A stretch of DNA of 64,000 nt from Stenopsyche tienmushanensis (Eukaryota > Arthropoda > Insecta > Trichoptera > Stenopsychidae): the NCBI GenBank assembly GCA_008973525.1, contig WACJ01000363.1, positions 186,001-250,000 of the forward strand, written 5' to 3'. Of the stretch, positions 1 to 11,478 are shown one piece after another. Both the position numbers and the translations under genes were made by a program. The notes beneath the pieces are model-generated. The model saw only the letters and a list, made by a program, of their open reading frames with translations. It was not told the DNA's origin and ran no database searches. Numbering within the stretch: position 1 is the first letter of the stretch; each line of letters starts with the position of its first letter.

Positions 1-1490
1 TATCGTAAACAAATATCAACACACGGCACATTGATTACTTCCTGCACTTTTTGTACGTTTTCAGTATGCGGGCAAGAACGTGATTAAAATTTTCAACGAA
101 ACCTTGCATACCGAGCTTCTCAAACTGTTTAAATGTGCACGACTCGAAACGGGATGAAATGAGAAGACGGCCTTTAAAGAATTTAGAACAACTGGTGAAT
201 CGATTTTGGATTTAATGAGGTAAAGCGCCGAGTCAAAAAAAAGTGACAGGCTCCATTTTTTGGCCGAAAAAATGGAAAAAAACCACTTTTGATTTAGAAA
301 TAATACATTTAAATGAATGTGAGCTTGGAAAAAAACATTGAGAACTCCTGACCTTCATAAAATGTGTAAGTCATTTAAGGAAATAAATAAATCAAATGCA
401 TTACTGATGGTAGATTGAGATTGTTCAAATCCGCTAATGCAAAATTCGGCAAAACAAGCAATCAGGCATATCTCTATCAAACAATTCATAACAAGCTACT
501 GATTTTAATTTTTTTTTAAATATGATGATTTATTTGGATGCTTTTGGAAACGCTGAAACAATCACAATATCACGCGTTTGTGGTAAAAATGTCTCCACGT
601 GAATATGTATAAAGTGACATTGGAGAGACCTCGAAGCCAACTGCTTTGCATTCTTTTATATATCTGAATTACCCTGTGTAAATAAGAGAAAACCATTATT
701 CATGCAAATTCTTACCCGAGCAAACAAACTATTGTTGGCTTCCTGTTGTAATAATTAATGGATGTTTAAAAATAAACCGCGAAAGACGCGGGCGTACTAT
801 TTGGTTATTGATTGAATGGCTTGATATTCTGCTTATTTTTTCTTAAATCAACACTTAAATCAAGTTTTCGTGCGTTGATATAGTGGGTTAGTTTCTGCAC
901 TTTCACTATAAAAGTTTGGGATCAAATCCAGGTTATATAATCAAATACTTATCAACACATCTAAAAAAAAATGCTAATTAAAAGTCCATGCTGAAAAGTG
1001 TACTTGATAATACAAAGATGAAAGTTTCTCAATAAAATAGGCAACTCGTTGTTTTAAGCCAATATTGTATAAAATATTAAATCTTTCTGTTATCAGTGTA
1101 AAGAATCCATTTAAATTAACTCTATTATATCAAATACATTTTTATAATGCTCAAAGACAGTTCCCTGTTGTGTCACCTATAGATTAAGTTTGCCCTAAAG
1201 TTCGTGTAGCTGCTATCAAAAGCGTCACTCCGTGAAACCAGCGCCGCAATCTGATATTCGTCAATCCCCTGGTAATAATTATTTGTTACATATATATTAT
1301 ATGTTTTACTTATATCTAAGAAATTTTATCTTGTTATAATCGATAAATATTCCCCGTGTACAGTAAAATAATATAATTATATGTTGTGCTGTATTAAATT
1401 GAATCAAATGTAACAGTCCCCTGCAAGACTCAAAGTACTTAAATGTTTATACAGTTTGTGGGATTTAATTTGATAGTGATGTTACATGGA
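1..1490. other. AT-rich intergenic DNA
   Basis: No reading frame of useful length and no repeat shared with the rest of the window is visible here. Short A and T runs and simple AT-rich sequence dominate. I see no RNA gene or element boundary. Confidence 0.5.
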
Positions 1491-1525
1491 AATTGGCCCA
1501 TATGTTTCTTTCGTTTTTATATTAA

Positions 1526-1822
1526 CCCCTTCAACGTTTTGATTCACTGTTAAAAGTGTCATCCGTAGTGACGCGATCTTTTCGCCTTTTCGATCTTTTC
1601 GCGTCATATCCAGTGTACGAAAATAGTTCAATATATCATCAAGTTCGAACAAGTCAGTTCCATTAATCCAGCAATCTTACATTTAACGTACACAACACTG
1701 CAATCGGACGTATGTCATTTTCTATTTAGGTTTGCAACTTTCACAATGCGGATATATCCGTCATACCCACTTTGCATGGATTTTGATCTTGACGGATATA
1801 TACGTCATATCCACTTAAGGGA
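1526..1822. mobile_element. TTAA-target (piggyBac-like) MITE inserted in a mariner
   Basis: This segment of about 297 bp interrupts the mariner exactly where the paralogous copy has an uninterrupted TTAA (33834-33837). TTAA precedes it at 1522-1525 and a decayed CTAA follows at 1823-1826. It begins CCCCTTCAACG and ends in CTTAAGGG plus one base, so the two ends are loosely inverted. The right end has two ATAT-centred palindromes: GATATATC at 1751-1758 and the related GATATATA at 1795-1802, starts 44 bp apart. Nothing in it is coding. TTAA target choice and CCC-type ends point to piggyBac-type mobilisation, which is inference from the family's known habits. Confidence 0.7.
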
Positions 1823-1929
1823 CTAAGAAAAAAATAAACAATAATTTGTATTACATCAAAATTTATTGAATAATATATGATCCATTCTGTTCTATTACCT
1901 TTCTCCATCTTTCTTGAAGCCTCATAATG

Positions 1930-2640
1930 CCTTCTTGCCAAAATTTCCCAGGTTTGTTGACAAAATATTGATCAAGGTACATTTTTATATCATTTTTTTA
2001 ATTAAAATTTTTACCACGTAAATAATTTTCAATGAAAGAAATAAATAATAATCTGAAGGGGCAATGTCCGGAGAGTATGGAGGATGAGGTAAAACATTCC
2101 AGTCAAATTATAATCATTTATTTCTGACGAGCAAAGACACATGAGCCCTGGAGTTATCCTGATGAAAAACAACACCTTGTCTGTTCACTAATTCTGGCCA
2201 TTTTCTGGCAATTGCATAATTTAGATTGTCTAGTTGGAAACAATATATTGTTGAATTGATCGTTTAACCTTGCTGAAGTAGCTCATAATAAACTACCCCC
2301 TTCCAGTTCCACCAAATGCATAGCAAAACTTTTTTTGGATGTCGGCCAGGTTTAGCTACAGTTAAAGCTTCTGTACCCTTAGTCCAAGACCGTTTACGTT
2401 GGATATTCTCATAGAGTATCCAACTTTAATCTACAGTGGCAAGTCTCTTCAAAAAAGGTTGGCTATTATGTCATTGGAGAAGAAGATCGCATGCTGAAAT
2501 ACGCTGTTTAAGTCAGTCAGTTCACGAGGAAGCCACATATCTGAACGATTGATGTAGCCTAATTTTGTCAGATGATTATGGACGGATGTTCGTGGAATTT
2601 CTAACTTGTACATGATCAATAATGTATCTCTTTCTTCGAT
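1930..2640 (-). pseudogene. mariner transposase relic (copy 1)
   Basis: On the minus strand this region encodes scattered pieces of a mariner transposase, the cut-and-paste DDE enzyme that binds the element ends. Near 2540-2610 there is a helix-turn-helix piece with LEIPRTSVHNHL and GYINRSDMWLP, the linker before the catalytic domain. Further left come WWNWKGVVYYELL-type and HPPYSPDIAPSD-type pieces around 2080-2310, the last being the third catalytic Asp block. Frames change repeatedly and stops are present, so no product is possible. Family membership is secure from the ordered motifs. I do not assign the subfamily. Confidence 0.7.
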
Positions 2641-2680
2641 CAAAATACTTAATAATGAATTAAGATTGCAACATTCTGAA

Positions 2681-4639
2681 CAGGAAAACCGAAAACTTTC
2701 GAATCAGTTCAGTTTGGGGTTTAGTTCCAGCAAATATAACGGTATTACCGGAAATCGATGGGATTATTTATCAGATTTCAAAAAAGAGAGATTCCTATTG
2801 CAATTCTTCAAGATGAAGCACATCTTTTTACAATGAAACAGCAAAACAAGACGTATTCTTTCGCTCAAAGTTTACGGTTCATTTATGATTCTCGAATGTG
2901 TTAGATCTTACTTCTCCTCCCTCATCCCTCATAGGATTTTTATAGTACTTGATGAAGTTTGATGTTCTCTGAAAACATGTTATAAAATGAATGATAATGA
3001 GCTATTATTAATTACGATAATTAATATATATATAAATTCATAGAAACTTGACGAAGGCTCTTGTTTGTCTATTATAAATTTAAGGATGCATATGGTCAGC
3101 ATTTTCAAGACATACCAATGAGTCACATCTAGAAACAAAATGAACACATGGATTAGACAGAATGCTTCCTTTTATTTCTGTCATTCATCCAAAACATGAA
3201 TTACCGTTTCCCATACGAAGTCAAAAGGCTTCATTCTAATGATACAAAGGTAGTTTTAGTAATAACGTACGAACATTCATGCGTACTATAAGTAATGGTC
3301 ATTGTATTAAAGATGGATGACAGAATTACCGTCCGGATCGTTACGGAACGGGTTTCGAGAGAAGACGTATACCCTTTTTTGAAACAAATTGGAATAGGTC
3401 ATTAGTTACGGAGCTTTTGTGAGAGTTTTGAATTGAAGCAAAAGGCCGTGGATTGAATCCTAATATAATCTATTTTTTCGAGACTCGTCCGAATGCCGCC
3501 GAGGAGATTTTCCAAATGTCAAGGATGATCCTCCAATAATTCCATATATAAGAAGTAGCGTATCAAATTATCGGATTTCATATCGATCCAATGCAAAATG
3601 CAATAGCGAAGGCCGTAATGATCTACCGTTTTTGTACCATACGTAACGGACATTTCGGTGAAGTAATGTGGTTTAATATTACGACCTTGCTTTGGATTAT
3701 AGTTATATAATTCGATTTTTTTTTTGGACATGGAACTGATATGTCTGTTCTCTTCCGTTTTTAAGAAGTAATTTTGGCATATCAACGCCATTTCCTCTTA
3801 ATGCAAAAACTACTTTTTATTATATTTTTATAATCTGTAAATGCATAAAGCAATTGCATTTTTACGATGCAATTTCATCGAATGATACGTGCAATGTAAT
3901 AAAGTAATTTTATATTGAAAATTTTGCGAAATGGCGAAAGGCCAATCAGAAGATAAATTGTTTAATAAACACAGCGATCATAAAGTTTATGTCTTGATTA
4001 AAAATTAATTCAATTGTGAGTGTCGAAATCAAATTGATCCAATGAATGTCTTAATTGAACAACCATACGCTCGATTTTAATAAAATCAATTCAACACTAT
4101 ATGGTCATAGACCATATTAATAGCGAAACGTTTTTCAAAATGTCTTCCAAAATAGCACCAAAAAAAAACATATCGAATTTCAACCGTGAATATCAAAAGA
4201 TGCTTTATATTTAACAAGTGATGCAATATATAAATGAAAAAGTTGACCTTTCACGTAAAATCAAGGATGTTAAAAAGCAGCAATCACTTGTTCATTCAAT
4301 TCTTCAATAATTCGTTTATTTTTACTTCTTTCGTTTTATTCCAGCCTTGAGCGTTTAATTTCAACTATCGAAATCATTCCATATAAAACTCCACCATAAT
4401 CGTACAATTATGTAAGACGTGTTCGACCAACAAAAAATGCTGTTAAATCATAAAAAAATGCAATAATGAGGTTTGAAAATACTCTTTTTTTTATTAATGT
4501 GACCCATTTTCAGTAATTTTCACGTCGGAAATTAAAATTAGGAAACTCAGTACTAATTATGGATCGATATATTACGTATTTTGATAATAATAGCCATTAT
4601 TAAGCCATCGCGAAGCGACGTGATGTTCCTTTCTGATGT
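2681..4639. other. AT-rich intergenic DNA with one orphan open frame
   Basis: The only open frame of note is on the minus strand at 3519-3791 (90 codons from ATG). Its translation is rich in Tyr, His and Ile and matches no family I recognise. It has no splice, promoter or repeat context that supports expression. The rest is AT-rich with homopolymer runs. Confidence 0.4.
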
Positions 4640-5165
4640 GATAAAATTCCTTTCTGCTGAGACAAGGACTAAAACTCGCGAAATTCCCGATTTCCCGATA
4701 AATTATTTATTTCCATCGCTGCAGATGAATATTTATATACTATAATACTTTGACGTGATTCGTTATTATATTACGGAGGAATACAAAAATTCTGAGCCCC
4801 GTATCTATTATATTACATATCGATATTCCCATTATTGGAGTCGAGGTGTAGTAAATACATCACCGGTAGGGAAAGGTTAATATTAAAATTTGAAAAACAT
4901 ATATGTACTGTATACATGTATACATAGATTAGACAGTTACTACTCCTTGGCGTCGCCTAAGCTCGCCAATTAGTAGTTACGCCACTGTTTCCAAGCGTTC
5001 AGATTTCGGCGAGAATGTCTCGATTTAGTAGCCTTCAACGTGCTGCTGAGATGTATGATTTCTGTTAGATAAAAATTCAATACCGAATTTTTCGGGATTG
5101 CGTTTACTAGTCCCGGGATTCATGAGCACCTAAAACTGTCCGAGATCCCGGGATTGGATTCCCTA
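4640..5165 (-). repeat. unclassified dispersed repeat, copy A
   Basis: The reverse complement matches 13200-13600 and 41645-42100. Shared landmarks in order are: a block with TCCCGGGAT palindromes (near 5110-5155), a segment with AACTACTAATT, a variable TATGTATACATGTATAC stretch, then TTAACCTTTCCCTACCGG, a GAATATCGATATG segment, TATTCCTCCGTAATATAAT, CTGCAGCGACGG, and CAGCAGAAAGGAATTTTATC. No open frame is conserved among copies. The internal TTAACCTTTCCCTACC looks like a TTAA-element terminus, but the similarity continues past it on both sides. The family probably spans a composite or a larger non-autonomous element. Confidence 0.75.
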
Positions 5166-5227
5166 CATGTGATTCATTAGCTTAATACGTATCATGTCGT
5201 GGCATCCACCGATGAGTGTCATCGATT

Positions 5228-5259
5228 GTCACCAATACGCCATGGCAGGCATTGGTGAC
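5228..5259. repeat. perfect 9-bp inverted repeat
   Basis: GTCACCAAT at 5228-5236 is followed by a 14-base spacer and ATTGGTGAC at 5251-5259. The flanking bases show weaker pairing. It lies just outside dispersed repeat copy A and may be part of another non-autonomous element. No function is assigned. Confidence 0.6.
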
Positions 5260-7867
5260 TGCTAATGATTGACTCCAATAAAAGGTTAAATATATGGAGG
5301 GGATTCAAATATTAGTCGGAATTTTACAAAGTTATTAGTGATATATAGAAATACATTCATTAGAAATATATATGTTTTCCGTCTCCGAAGTCCGAGTCTC
5401 CGAAAAGCGAATCCATCATCTCATTGTTACGTATTTTTATAACGACTTGCAAATGTTATCATCACTTTGTTTTTGTTAATTTGATGTAATCGCAAATATG
5501 CCCCGTGTCTGGCGAAAGGCAATGCTAAGTGTAACCCGACGGGAATGTGTTAATATATCAAACTTTTGTTGGCAACAACCGAGGTAAATCTAAGATTTTG
5601 TGGTATAAAATGGTTTGAGAACCATTAAATTATAGGATGACTTCATAACTAATTTAATAATACATTGCGTAATATCAGTAAAATTTGTGATATGTCGATA
5701 TACTAGGAATTAGATTCAGTATCGGACGTATCAACTGAGGCGTACAATCATGGTCAAATTATTTTTTATCTTTTATAACAAAAATATACGTTTTTCTTAT
5801 TTTTTTGTAATTATAAAGGGTGTGTCATTGTGTCATTGTTAGTCTTGAATATTTCAATATATCTGCCATCGCCCGTATCAACTAATTATTCAGCGTGCAC
5901 ATATGCAAATGAGTTATTTTTTTCAATTTTCATATATATTCAGGTCTCAACGGATACAATATACAGATGTAAATATTAAATATGAGACGAATATAATGAT
6001 CACAAGCGTGACTGACATTATTAACATTGTGCAGAAATAATGCAATTTCTGCATTTAAATTGGAGGCCTTCTATAAATAGCGCCTCGCCGAAAATAATGC
6101 ATTCGATGCAATAATACAAAACTGCATAATACATGTTTTCAGTTGTATAAGAATAAGTGCAAGGGAGTGAACACAAAATCAATTATCATAACCTGCCCGG
6201 GTAACACGTAAACTTGTTACCAAATCGTTGCGCAGCATGCAATGTCACTTGTGTGCAATGTGCATTGTGTGCAACTGCTGTCACATTTTATGTGCTGAAA
6301 AATGGCATACCTGACAAAATAGCATTTTTATATTATCACATTACGTACTTTATGTATGGCTGTATCACGCCATACTTCGCAAGGTGATCACAATTCGCGA
6401 TAAATCGCCGGGCATTAAACACCCCCTAGCTTGACCCGGGGCTCATAGCACGTGACGATCTGATGAAACGGACGATTGATCGCCAAAGCAATAATGCCAT
6501 TTATATCATCCTTAAAAAGCGATAAATCATTTAAATATTGTTTATAGCCGTCTAATTGGAGACGATTTGATGAATTTCATACGCTATCGAACCGTAACTA
6601 AATATACTGACACACATAAAGGGATGATATCCATGAAGCGACGACCCCCTTTTTATTAATTTGGAGCTGAGTTTTTTTCCTCCGGTTTCGTTCCTTAATG
6701 CATTTCGAATAAAAACGAAAACGAGCATGCTCGCTCGATTTGTAATTCTAATTTGAGCAAAAAACTGCATACAAATGAGCAAAATCATTGAGTGACAAAA
6801 AAATACTGTGCCATGTTAGTTATGAACAAATTATGATAATTTTACGCGGTTTTTGCTACCAGAAACCGAACCTTTTAATAGGCCTGTAATTTGGCATTAA
6901 CACTTGAGTGATTGAAATATCGTTTTTAGCCAGCACATAATACATGCAATTTATATTTGCCGTAAAAAAATATTTTAATGGATTGTAAATGTATTTTGTA
7001 ATATGAACCCAATGGATCTTTGGAAAAAATTCGAAAGCTCAGTCTGAAGTCCTTCACTTTTTTTTCTTCTTCAAATAAGCTTGGATTTGGACGGACGACA
7101 TAAGTTCAGAGAACGCGGTGAAGCATATCCTTTAGCTTTCAAATGGACTTAAGATTTAAAGCTTTTTAGAGCTTAAAGCTCTGGACGAACTCTGTGTGCA
7201 TTTTGGATTTTTTAACATATCGTCGGCGATATAAATGTTTGGAAATTATTGATTCATATTTAAATGCAGAAATACCGAGTGTATTTTGCGCATATTCATG
7301 ATATTCAGGCTGCGAAAGGACATGTACAAAGGAACAAGAGCAAATAAATCTCGCCGAGTGTGAAAATGAAAAATACCCAGGACGCCGTCATCACACGTTG
7401 TCATGAATAATAATGCAGGAAATAATTGCGACAATATAAATGAAATTATCGATACAACCGGAGGTGGTTGTTGTATTGACAGGCAAAGACAAAGGTCGTG
7501 ATAGGCAAATGAGCCTGTGACAAATATGCAAATGGGCGACGAGACAAATAGAAAAATCATGCTCATAGATTTTTAACCAGTTTTTTTCGCGAGCATGCGA
7601 ACGTGACTGCACTACTAGTATAGTAATTGCTTCCATGTATACAGAGTGTTTTGCTTTTATTGAAAACTGCTCTTTTGCATTAGCTTACAACGGACCGAGG
7701 GCAAATTGAAAAAAATACCAATATTGTCCCATTCTTGGCAGTGAAAACACAAGCAATGAAAGTCAAATGAAACGATAAATATAGCCACTGAAAAACGCGT
7801 TAATTAATTTTCGATTGCAAGCATTAAATCTTTCATATCGCACAAATAAATAATGATTTCGTTTCGA
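5260..7867. other. intergenic DNA, possible lone TTAA-element end near 5553
   Basis: A stretch ending CGACGGGAATGTG immediately before TTAA (5550-5553) resembles the outward end of a TTAA-target MITE, but no partner end is found. At 6067-6092 there is a TATAAATAG embedded in GC-richer sequence, without an initiator at the usual spacing. At about 6225-6290 the motif TGTGCAA/TGTGCAT recurs several times. Octamer-like ATGCAAAT occurs at about 5904 and 7508. No gene is recognised. Confidence 0.4.
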
Positions 7868-8030
7868 TTTGAATTTGACCCGTTGATGAGTAATCGCGCA
7901 TATGTGCGTTCGGACTCGAGTGATACCAAAAGATAATTCTCGCACGTTGAGTACGAAGATTAATGAATCGGTGACAGAGACAGGCATCTTGCATTTCATC
8001 ATATAGTCGTACATCGATGGTAAGGTCGTG
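7868..8030. repeat. dispersed repeat, first of a pair with about 20196-20365
   Basis: The two segments share ordered blocks: CCGTTGATGAG, AATCRCGCATATG, a TTCGRACTCGASTGATAC-like block, ATTCTCGYACGTTGAGT, and CGTACATCGA near the right end. The orientation is the same in both. No reading frame is conserved. The element class is unknown. Confidence 0.7.
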
Positions 8031-8149
8031 CTGTAAAGTTACCCCTACACATCTACATTTCCTCAACTATTGAGATTTTTTTTACATAAAAGGATTTATG
8101 TAAATATAAACATTAATGTTTAAATCAATTTAAAATTATTACTCCTGAA

Positions 8150-8825
8150 CTTCATCCACCGGGTGGGTGTTAGACTCAACGATGCCAACCCTACTTCTGT
8201 GGGCAACGGCTGAATCCCTAGGGTAATAATGCGGAGTAGAGGTGTGCGAAAGTAGTCTCATCAGTTTGCTCATAAAACGCTGTTGGGTAGCCAAGCTAAC
8301 ATGAGTTGGGTGCGCAGGTCACCCTGTGCTGCCTACTCATGAAAGAGTGTATGGAACAGCCGATTAAAATAGTTGGTTCACCACTATCCTCAATAGCCTA
8401 AGCAAACAGGGGAGAACGGCTTTAGACTGTTCAAACGGCGACTAGTCTTCGTAGCTGGTTATTAAGAATGACCGAACCGTTACGAGTACCATGGAGAAGG
8501 GGTAGTCCCTGCAGTCTGTCATCTGCTGCAGCTGCAAACTGAGGTTGGACTCGTGGTGGCAGTGAATTTAGCTTAACCTTAGTCCTTCTTCCTCCATCGC
8601 ACCTTCGGGTGCACATGGTCTGAAGCTGAGCTTTCCCGCAGAAACCTCGTCTCATCTGGAGAGCGTGGAGCAAAAGGGTTGGGCACCTGGACAAGATCAG
8701 CAGAAGACACTCTTTATGTGGCTAGTCTGGGGTAACTCGGAATAGATCATGCAGTAGTGCAGGAAATGGGTTCGATTGAAAATAAGCCCCTAGTCCAGTC
8801 CTCCTAGATAAGGTAAATCTTTTAA
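8150..8825. repeat. GC-richer block of unknown class
   Basis: This segment of roughly 650 bp is clearly richer in G and C than its surroundings and has sharp edges against AT-rich DNA. It contains blocks such as CCACCGGGTGGGTG, GGGGTAGTCCCTGCAG, and TCGCACCTTCGGGTGCACATG. The minus strand has one 87-codon open frame with unusual composition that matches no domain I know. The sequence looks like an untranslated or promoter part of a retroelement, or an old insertion. Only one copy is present in this window, so this is a guess. Confidence 0.35.
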
Positions 8826-8875
8826 CTCTGTGAGTAGTGGATTAATTTTTAAATAACTTAAACGTAGATGCTATA

Positions 8876-9290
8876 TTTGTATGTCGGCAACTTATCGTTC
8901 CCACAAAGCCGCTTATCTGTTAGGACTGCGCAGCGTGTATGAAGCTTGTATATTAATAAATAAACTGTTAGCACACAACTTTTGTTTATTTTATTGCGTT
9001 AACATAAACAATACACTTGAAATCGATTAATTTGGGCTATCATCATTAATTGATAAATTTGGGCTATCAATCTATTCAATCGTACGATGTACGCAAGACA
9101 CTCTCTCCGTCTCCGTTTCCTATTCCCAATCTCCAAACTCAACGTGTAAGATACTCTGTCTGTCTCCGTCTTTCTCCGAGCTCAACGTGCAATAATGCTT
9201 TTTCTGAATCATTGGCATTCGATCGCAAATACGCGACTGTACTCGTCAAAAGATTGATCCGAAATTTTAAATTAAAGTTATTGCTCTAAA
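8876..9290 (+). repeat. LTR-like dispersed sequence
   Basis: It contains AATAAATAAACTGTTAGCACACAAC near 8953-8980. That is a polyadenylation-type signal followed by the GCACACAA block seen in the LTR-like repeats at 13.8, 20.9 and 63.4 kb. Downstream is a pyrimidine-rich part with two imperfect tandem units around 9095-9200 (CTCTGTCTGTCTCCGTC, CTCAACGTG), which parallels 53397-53455. A 27-bp tandem of ATTTGGGCTATCA sits at 9029-9072. There are no coding remnants of gag or pol, so this would be a solo or partial LTR. Boundaries are uncertain. Confidence 0.4.
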
Positions 9291-9300
9291 TTTACACTAC

Positions 9301-9372
9301 TTTGTGTGCATCTATACGTAGCATTAAGTAACCACCAGCGCGCTTATTTTATTGTATATTACACAAACACAG
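9301..9372. repeat. short dispersed repeat, pair with 31960-32042
   Basis: Both copies read GTGTGYVTCTATACGTAGCA, then an AAGYAACCACCAG block, then TATTTTATTRTATATTACAC and CACAG. They have the same orientation and about 75 bp of shared sequence. They may be the trailing part of the LTR-like sequence to the left. The class is unknown. Confidence 0.7.
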
Positions 9373-11130
9373 TTTGATCATTATTAATCATAGGTATTAA
9401 ATATTTATATGGATTTCAACTCAAGCCTTTTTATTACGATTCCAGGATCTAGCTTACAAAATATTGTTTGACATGAATGCGTGGATGTATTAATCTATAG
9501 TTGAGCTATTTTAAGGTTTATCTTCCAACTCGAAATTATGTTTTTTCAGCATGAATAAATGTGAATCAAATTTCAAAATGAACACATCAATTTATTGACA
9601 TTTCTGATATATATTTTGATAGTATAATTTATGATAAATTTGCAAAATCATAGTATAAGCTCATATATCATTTCACTGCACACTGTCGTTCGTGTGTTAT
9701 AAATTTAAAAAATTGATTTACTTATCATTAGATCAATATTTGGTACAATAATCTTGAATGGCATTTGTACGATTGGAAATTCAGAAAAATAATGATGATT
9801 CTAACAATTAGTGGCATTGTAAAACAACTATGCATATTCAAATTTCAATTCAAACCTATCACGCTCTAATAAAGCAATAGGCTAGAAGAGTCATGGTAAT
9901 ACATATTGTTTGCATTTGAGCTATTGTTTTATAAAATATATTGGTCTGTTCGTTTGAATATTAGATTCCGTATGCAACTCTATAGGATAAAATCTAAAAA
10001 TATTTGGATTTATTCGGTGAAAATTCTAGGACTTATATAATAGTGCTCCCGCACGATCATATGTTCACGTATTCATAATCTCGTGAAGATGCAAGCCGCC
10101 GCAGGCTGCATAAGAGGGATGAAGTTTACGTAGCAAATTTGAGAGACAGCCCATGGGCCCCATTTCGGGTAGGGCAGGGCCTCCTTCTCGGCAGGCTTCA
10201 GGTGCACCCGCGACGCAGCCACTTGCATATGCATGAGCGCGACCCGTTTGCGCCCAATGACAAAAGGCAGATTACGTTGCAATTAGCCGTGTCGCTCGCC
10301 ACGATAGATAAATTATATTTAAGTCGGAAACGAACAATTTAGTAAACCACGGCCCTGTAATTAATTCTGCATGTTCACTCAGAGACGTGCACTGGCGTAA
10401 TTGCATACAAACATGCGAGTAGATAATCGTTATCAAAACGTCTACCCACATACACAAATATTCGGTCGAGTTGAGATAATTTATATTTTTTCAATATGCT
10501 GAAAAATATATTTGAAATATTATTTAAATAATCGTTGATTAGCATATTCTGCTTTATATCAAGCTTAAAAAAATATGTTTTTAATTAGCGTTCCTACGGA
10601 AAAGAAGACTTTTTATATAATACAGCATATTTCATTAAGAGCGCTCAATTTTAAAATGTATTTAGAACAAGTTATACGTAAGATATCTACTCAATTTATA
10701 TTTTATTTAAAGGAACATTTTATGGCATTATGTATAAAATACAATTTTATTCAAATATTTGCCGCAGCTTTGCTTGGTGGCACACATTCAAAAGATCAAA
10801 TTTTTGAAGATTTTGTCGCTTAAATCTGGCTTAAATTGCTAAATAGCGAACGAATTTTATATTTAAAGGCATGAATTATTTGCTGTTTATATGAATAAAT
10901 CTATGATTTAATATAATCCCAAAGGAAAAGATCTAAATGCGTTAAATCGGTGGCTAAATCACGCCGCTGCCGCCGCGCGAGTTAATTCAGCCCTCAAATC
11001 ATCAATGCAGAATGTACATCGTGGCATGCGTTGTGTGACACGTAGCGCAATCTTGTTAAAACTACATATCGTTGGTATCCATATCATCCAGTATAGGCCA
11101 CAATAAGTTGCTTATCATCGATCTGTCGCA
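9373..11130. other. intergenic DNA with a GC-richer island near 10.1 kb
   Basis: Most of it is AT-rich and featureless. At 10130-10290 there is a compact GC-richer island (GCCCATGGGCCCC, GGTGCACCCGCGACGCAGCC) that is open in two overlapping opposite frames of under 70 codons. Neither frame resembles a known protein. A second small GC-rich patch lies at 10965-10985. They may be unique, old non-coding DNA. Confidence 0.4.
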
Positions 11131-11131
11131 T

Positions 11132-11478
11132 TTATCGATGATGATTATGGCAATGCCAGTATTGTTTTAGAAGAATCGATGACTCCGCCATTCTCGAGAT
11201 GTATTTGGTACTGGTGTATCTTATATCGATTGTTATCGTCCAAATTTGACAATTTTGCTTGTTCACATATCCATTTGTCCAAAAATAGAGCTCGTTGCTA
11301 AAGATGATATTTTCGGCGAAATATTTTTCGATTTTTTCAAAAACATATAACAATATAACTATTTATAATAAATTGCCATATATTAATAATTAGTTTTATA
11401 TACATTTGATAAATTTTACTTTAATAATTTGACCACTATAATGTAAGAAACTTTGAGCGTCTTTATTGAAAGGCCCTG
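11132..11478 (-). mobile_element. Tc1/mariner-superfamily relic, CAGGG-ended family, copy 1
   Basis: The right end at 11478 reads, on the minus strand, TA then CAGGGCCTTTCAATAAAG followed by ACGCTCAAAGTTT. This matches the left end of the element at 16122. The bases after the terminus also align (CTTACATTATAGTGG against GTTAGATTATAGCGG). Further in, the minus strand at 11230-11340 encodes YFWTNGYVNKQNCQIW, the block around the first catalytic Asp in a DDE_3-type transposase lineage common in insects. The expected Asp in the preceding SDE is Asn here. The 3' part of the element is missing. Confidence 0.7.

Larger units (their letters stand above)
1492..2680 (-). mobile_element. mariner-family transposon, copy 1, decayed and interrupted
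   Basis: The left end reads CCCATATGTTTCTTTCG, which matches the inverted terminus of the better-preserved copy at 33803-34592 (CCCATAAGTTTCTTTCG). From about 1826 onward the two copies align along most of their length: the A-rich stretch, the segment for the transposase C-terminus, and the N-terminal helix-turn-helix segment near 2540-2610. The coding direction is minus. The copy is split by a TTAA insertion at 1526-1822. It keeps roughly 90 bp near 2250-2340 that copy 2 has lost. The right inverted terminus is not recognisable, so the right boundary is approximate. Confidence 0.75.

Noticed and set aside
3519..3791. 90-codon minus-strand frame as a gene
   Set aside because: It resembles no family, and frames of this size occur by chance in 64 kb on six frames.
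6067..6110. Core promoter from TATAAATAG in a GC-richer setting
   Set aside because: No initiator or downstream element at the expected spacing and no gene follows.
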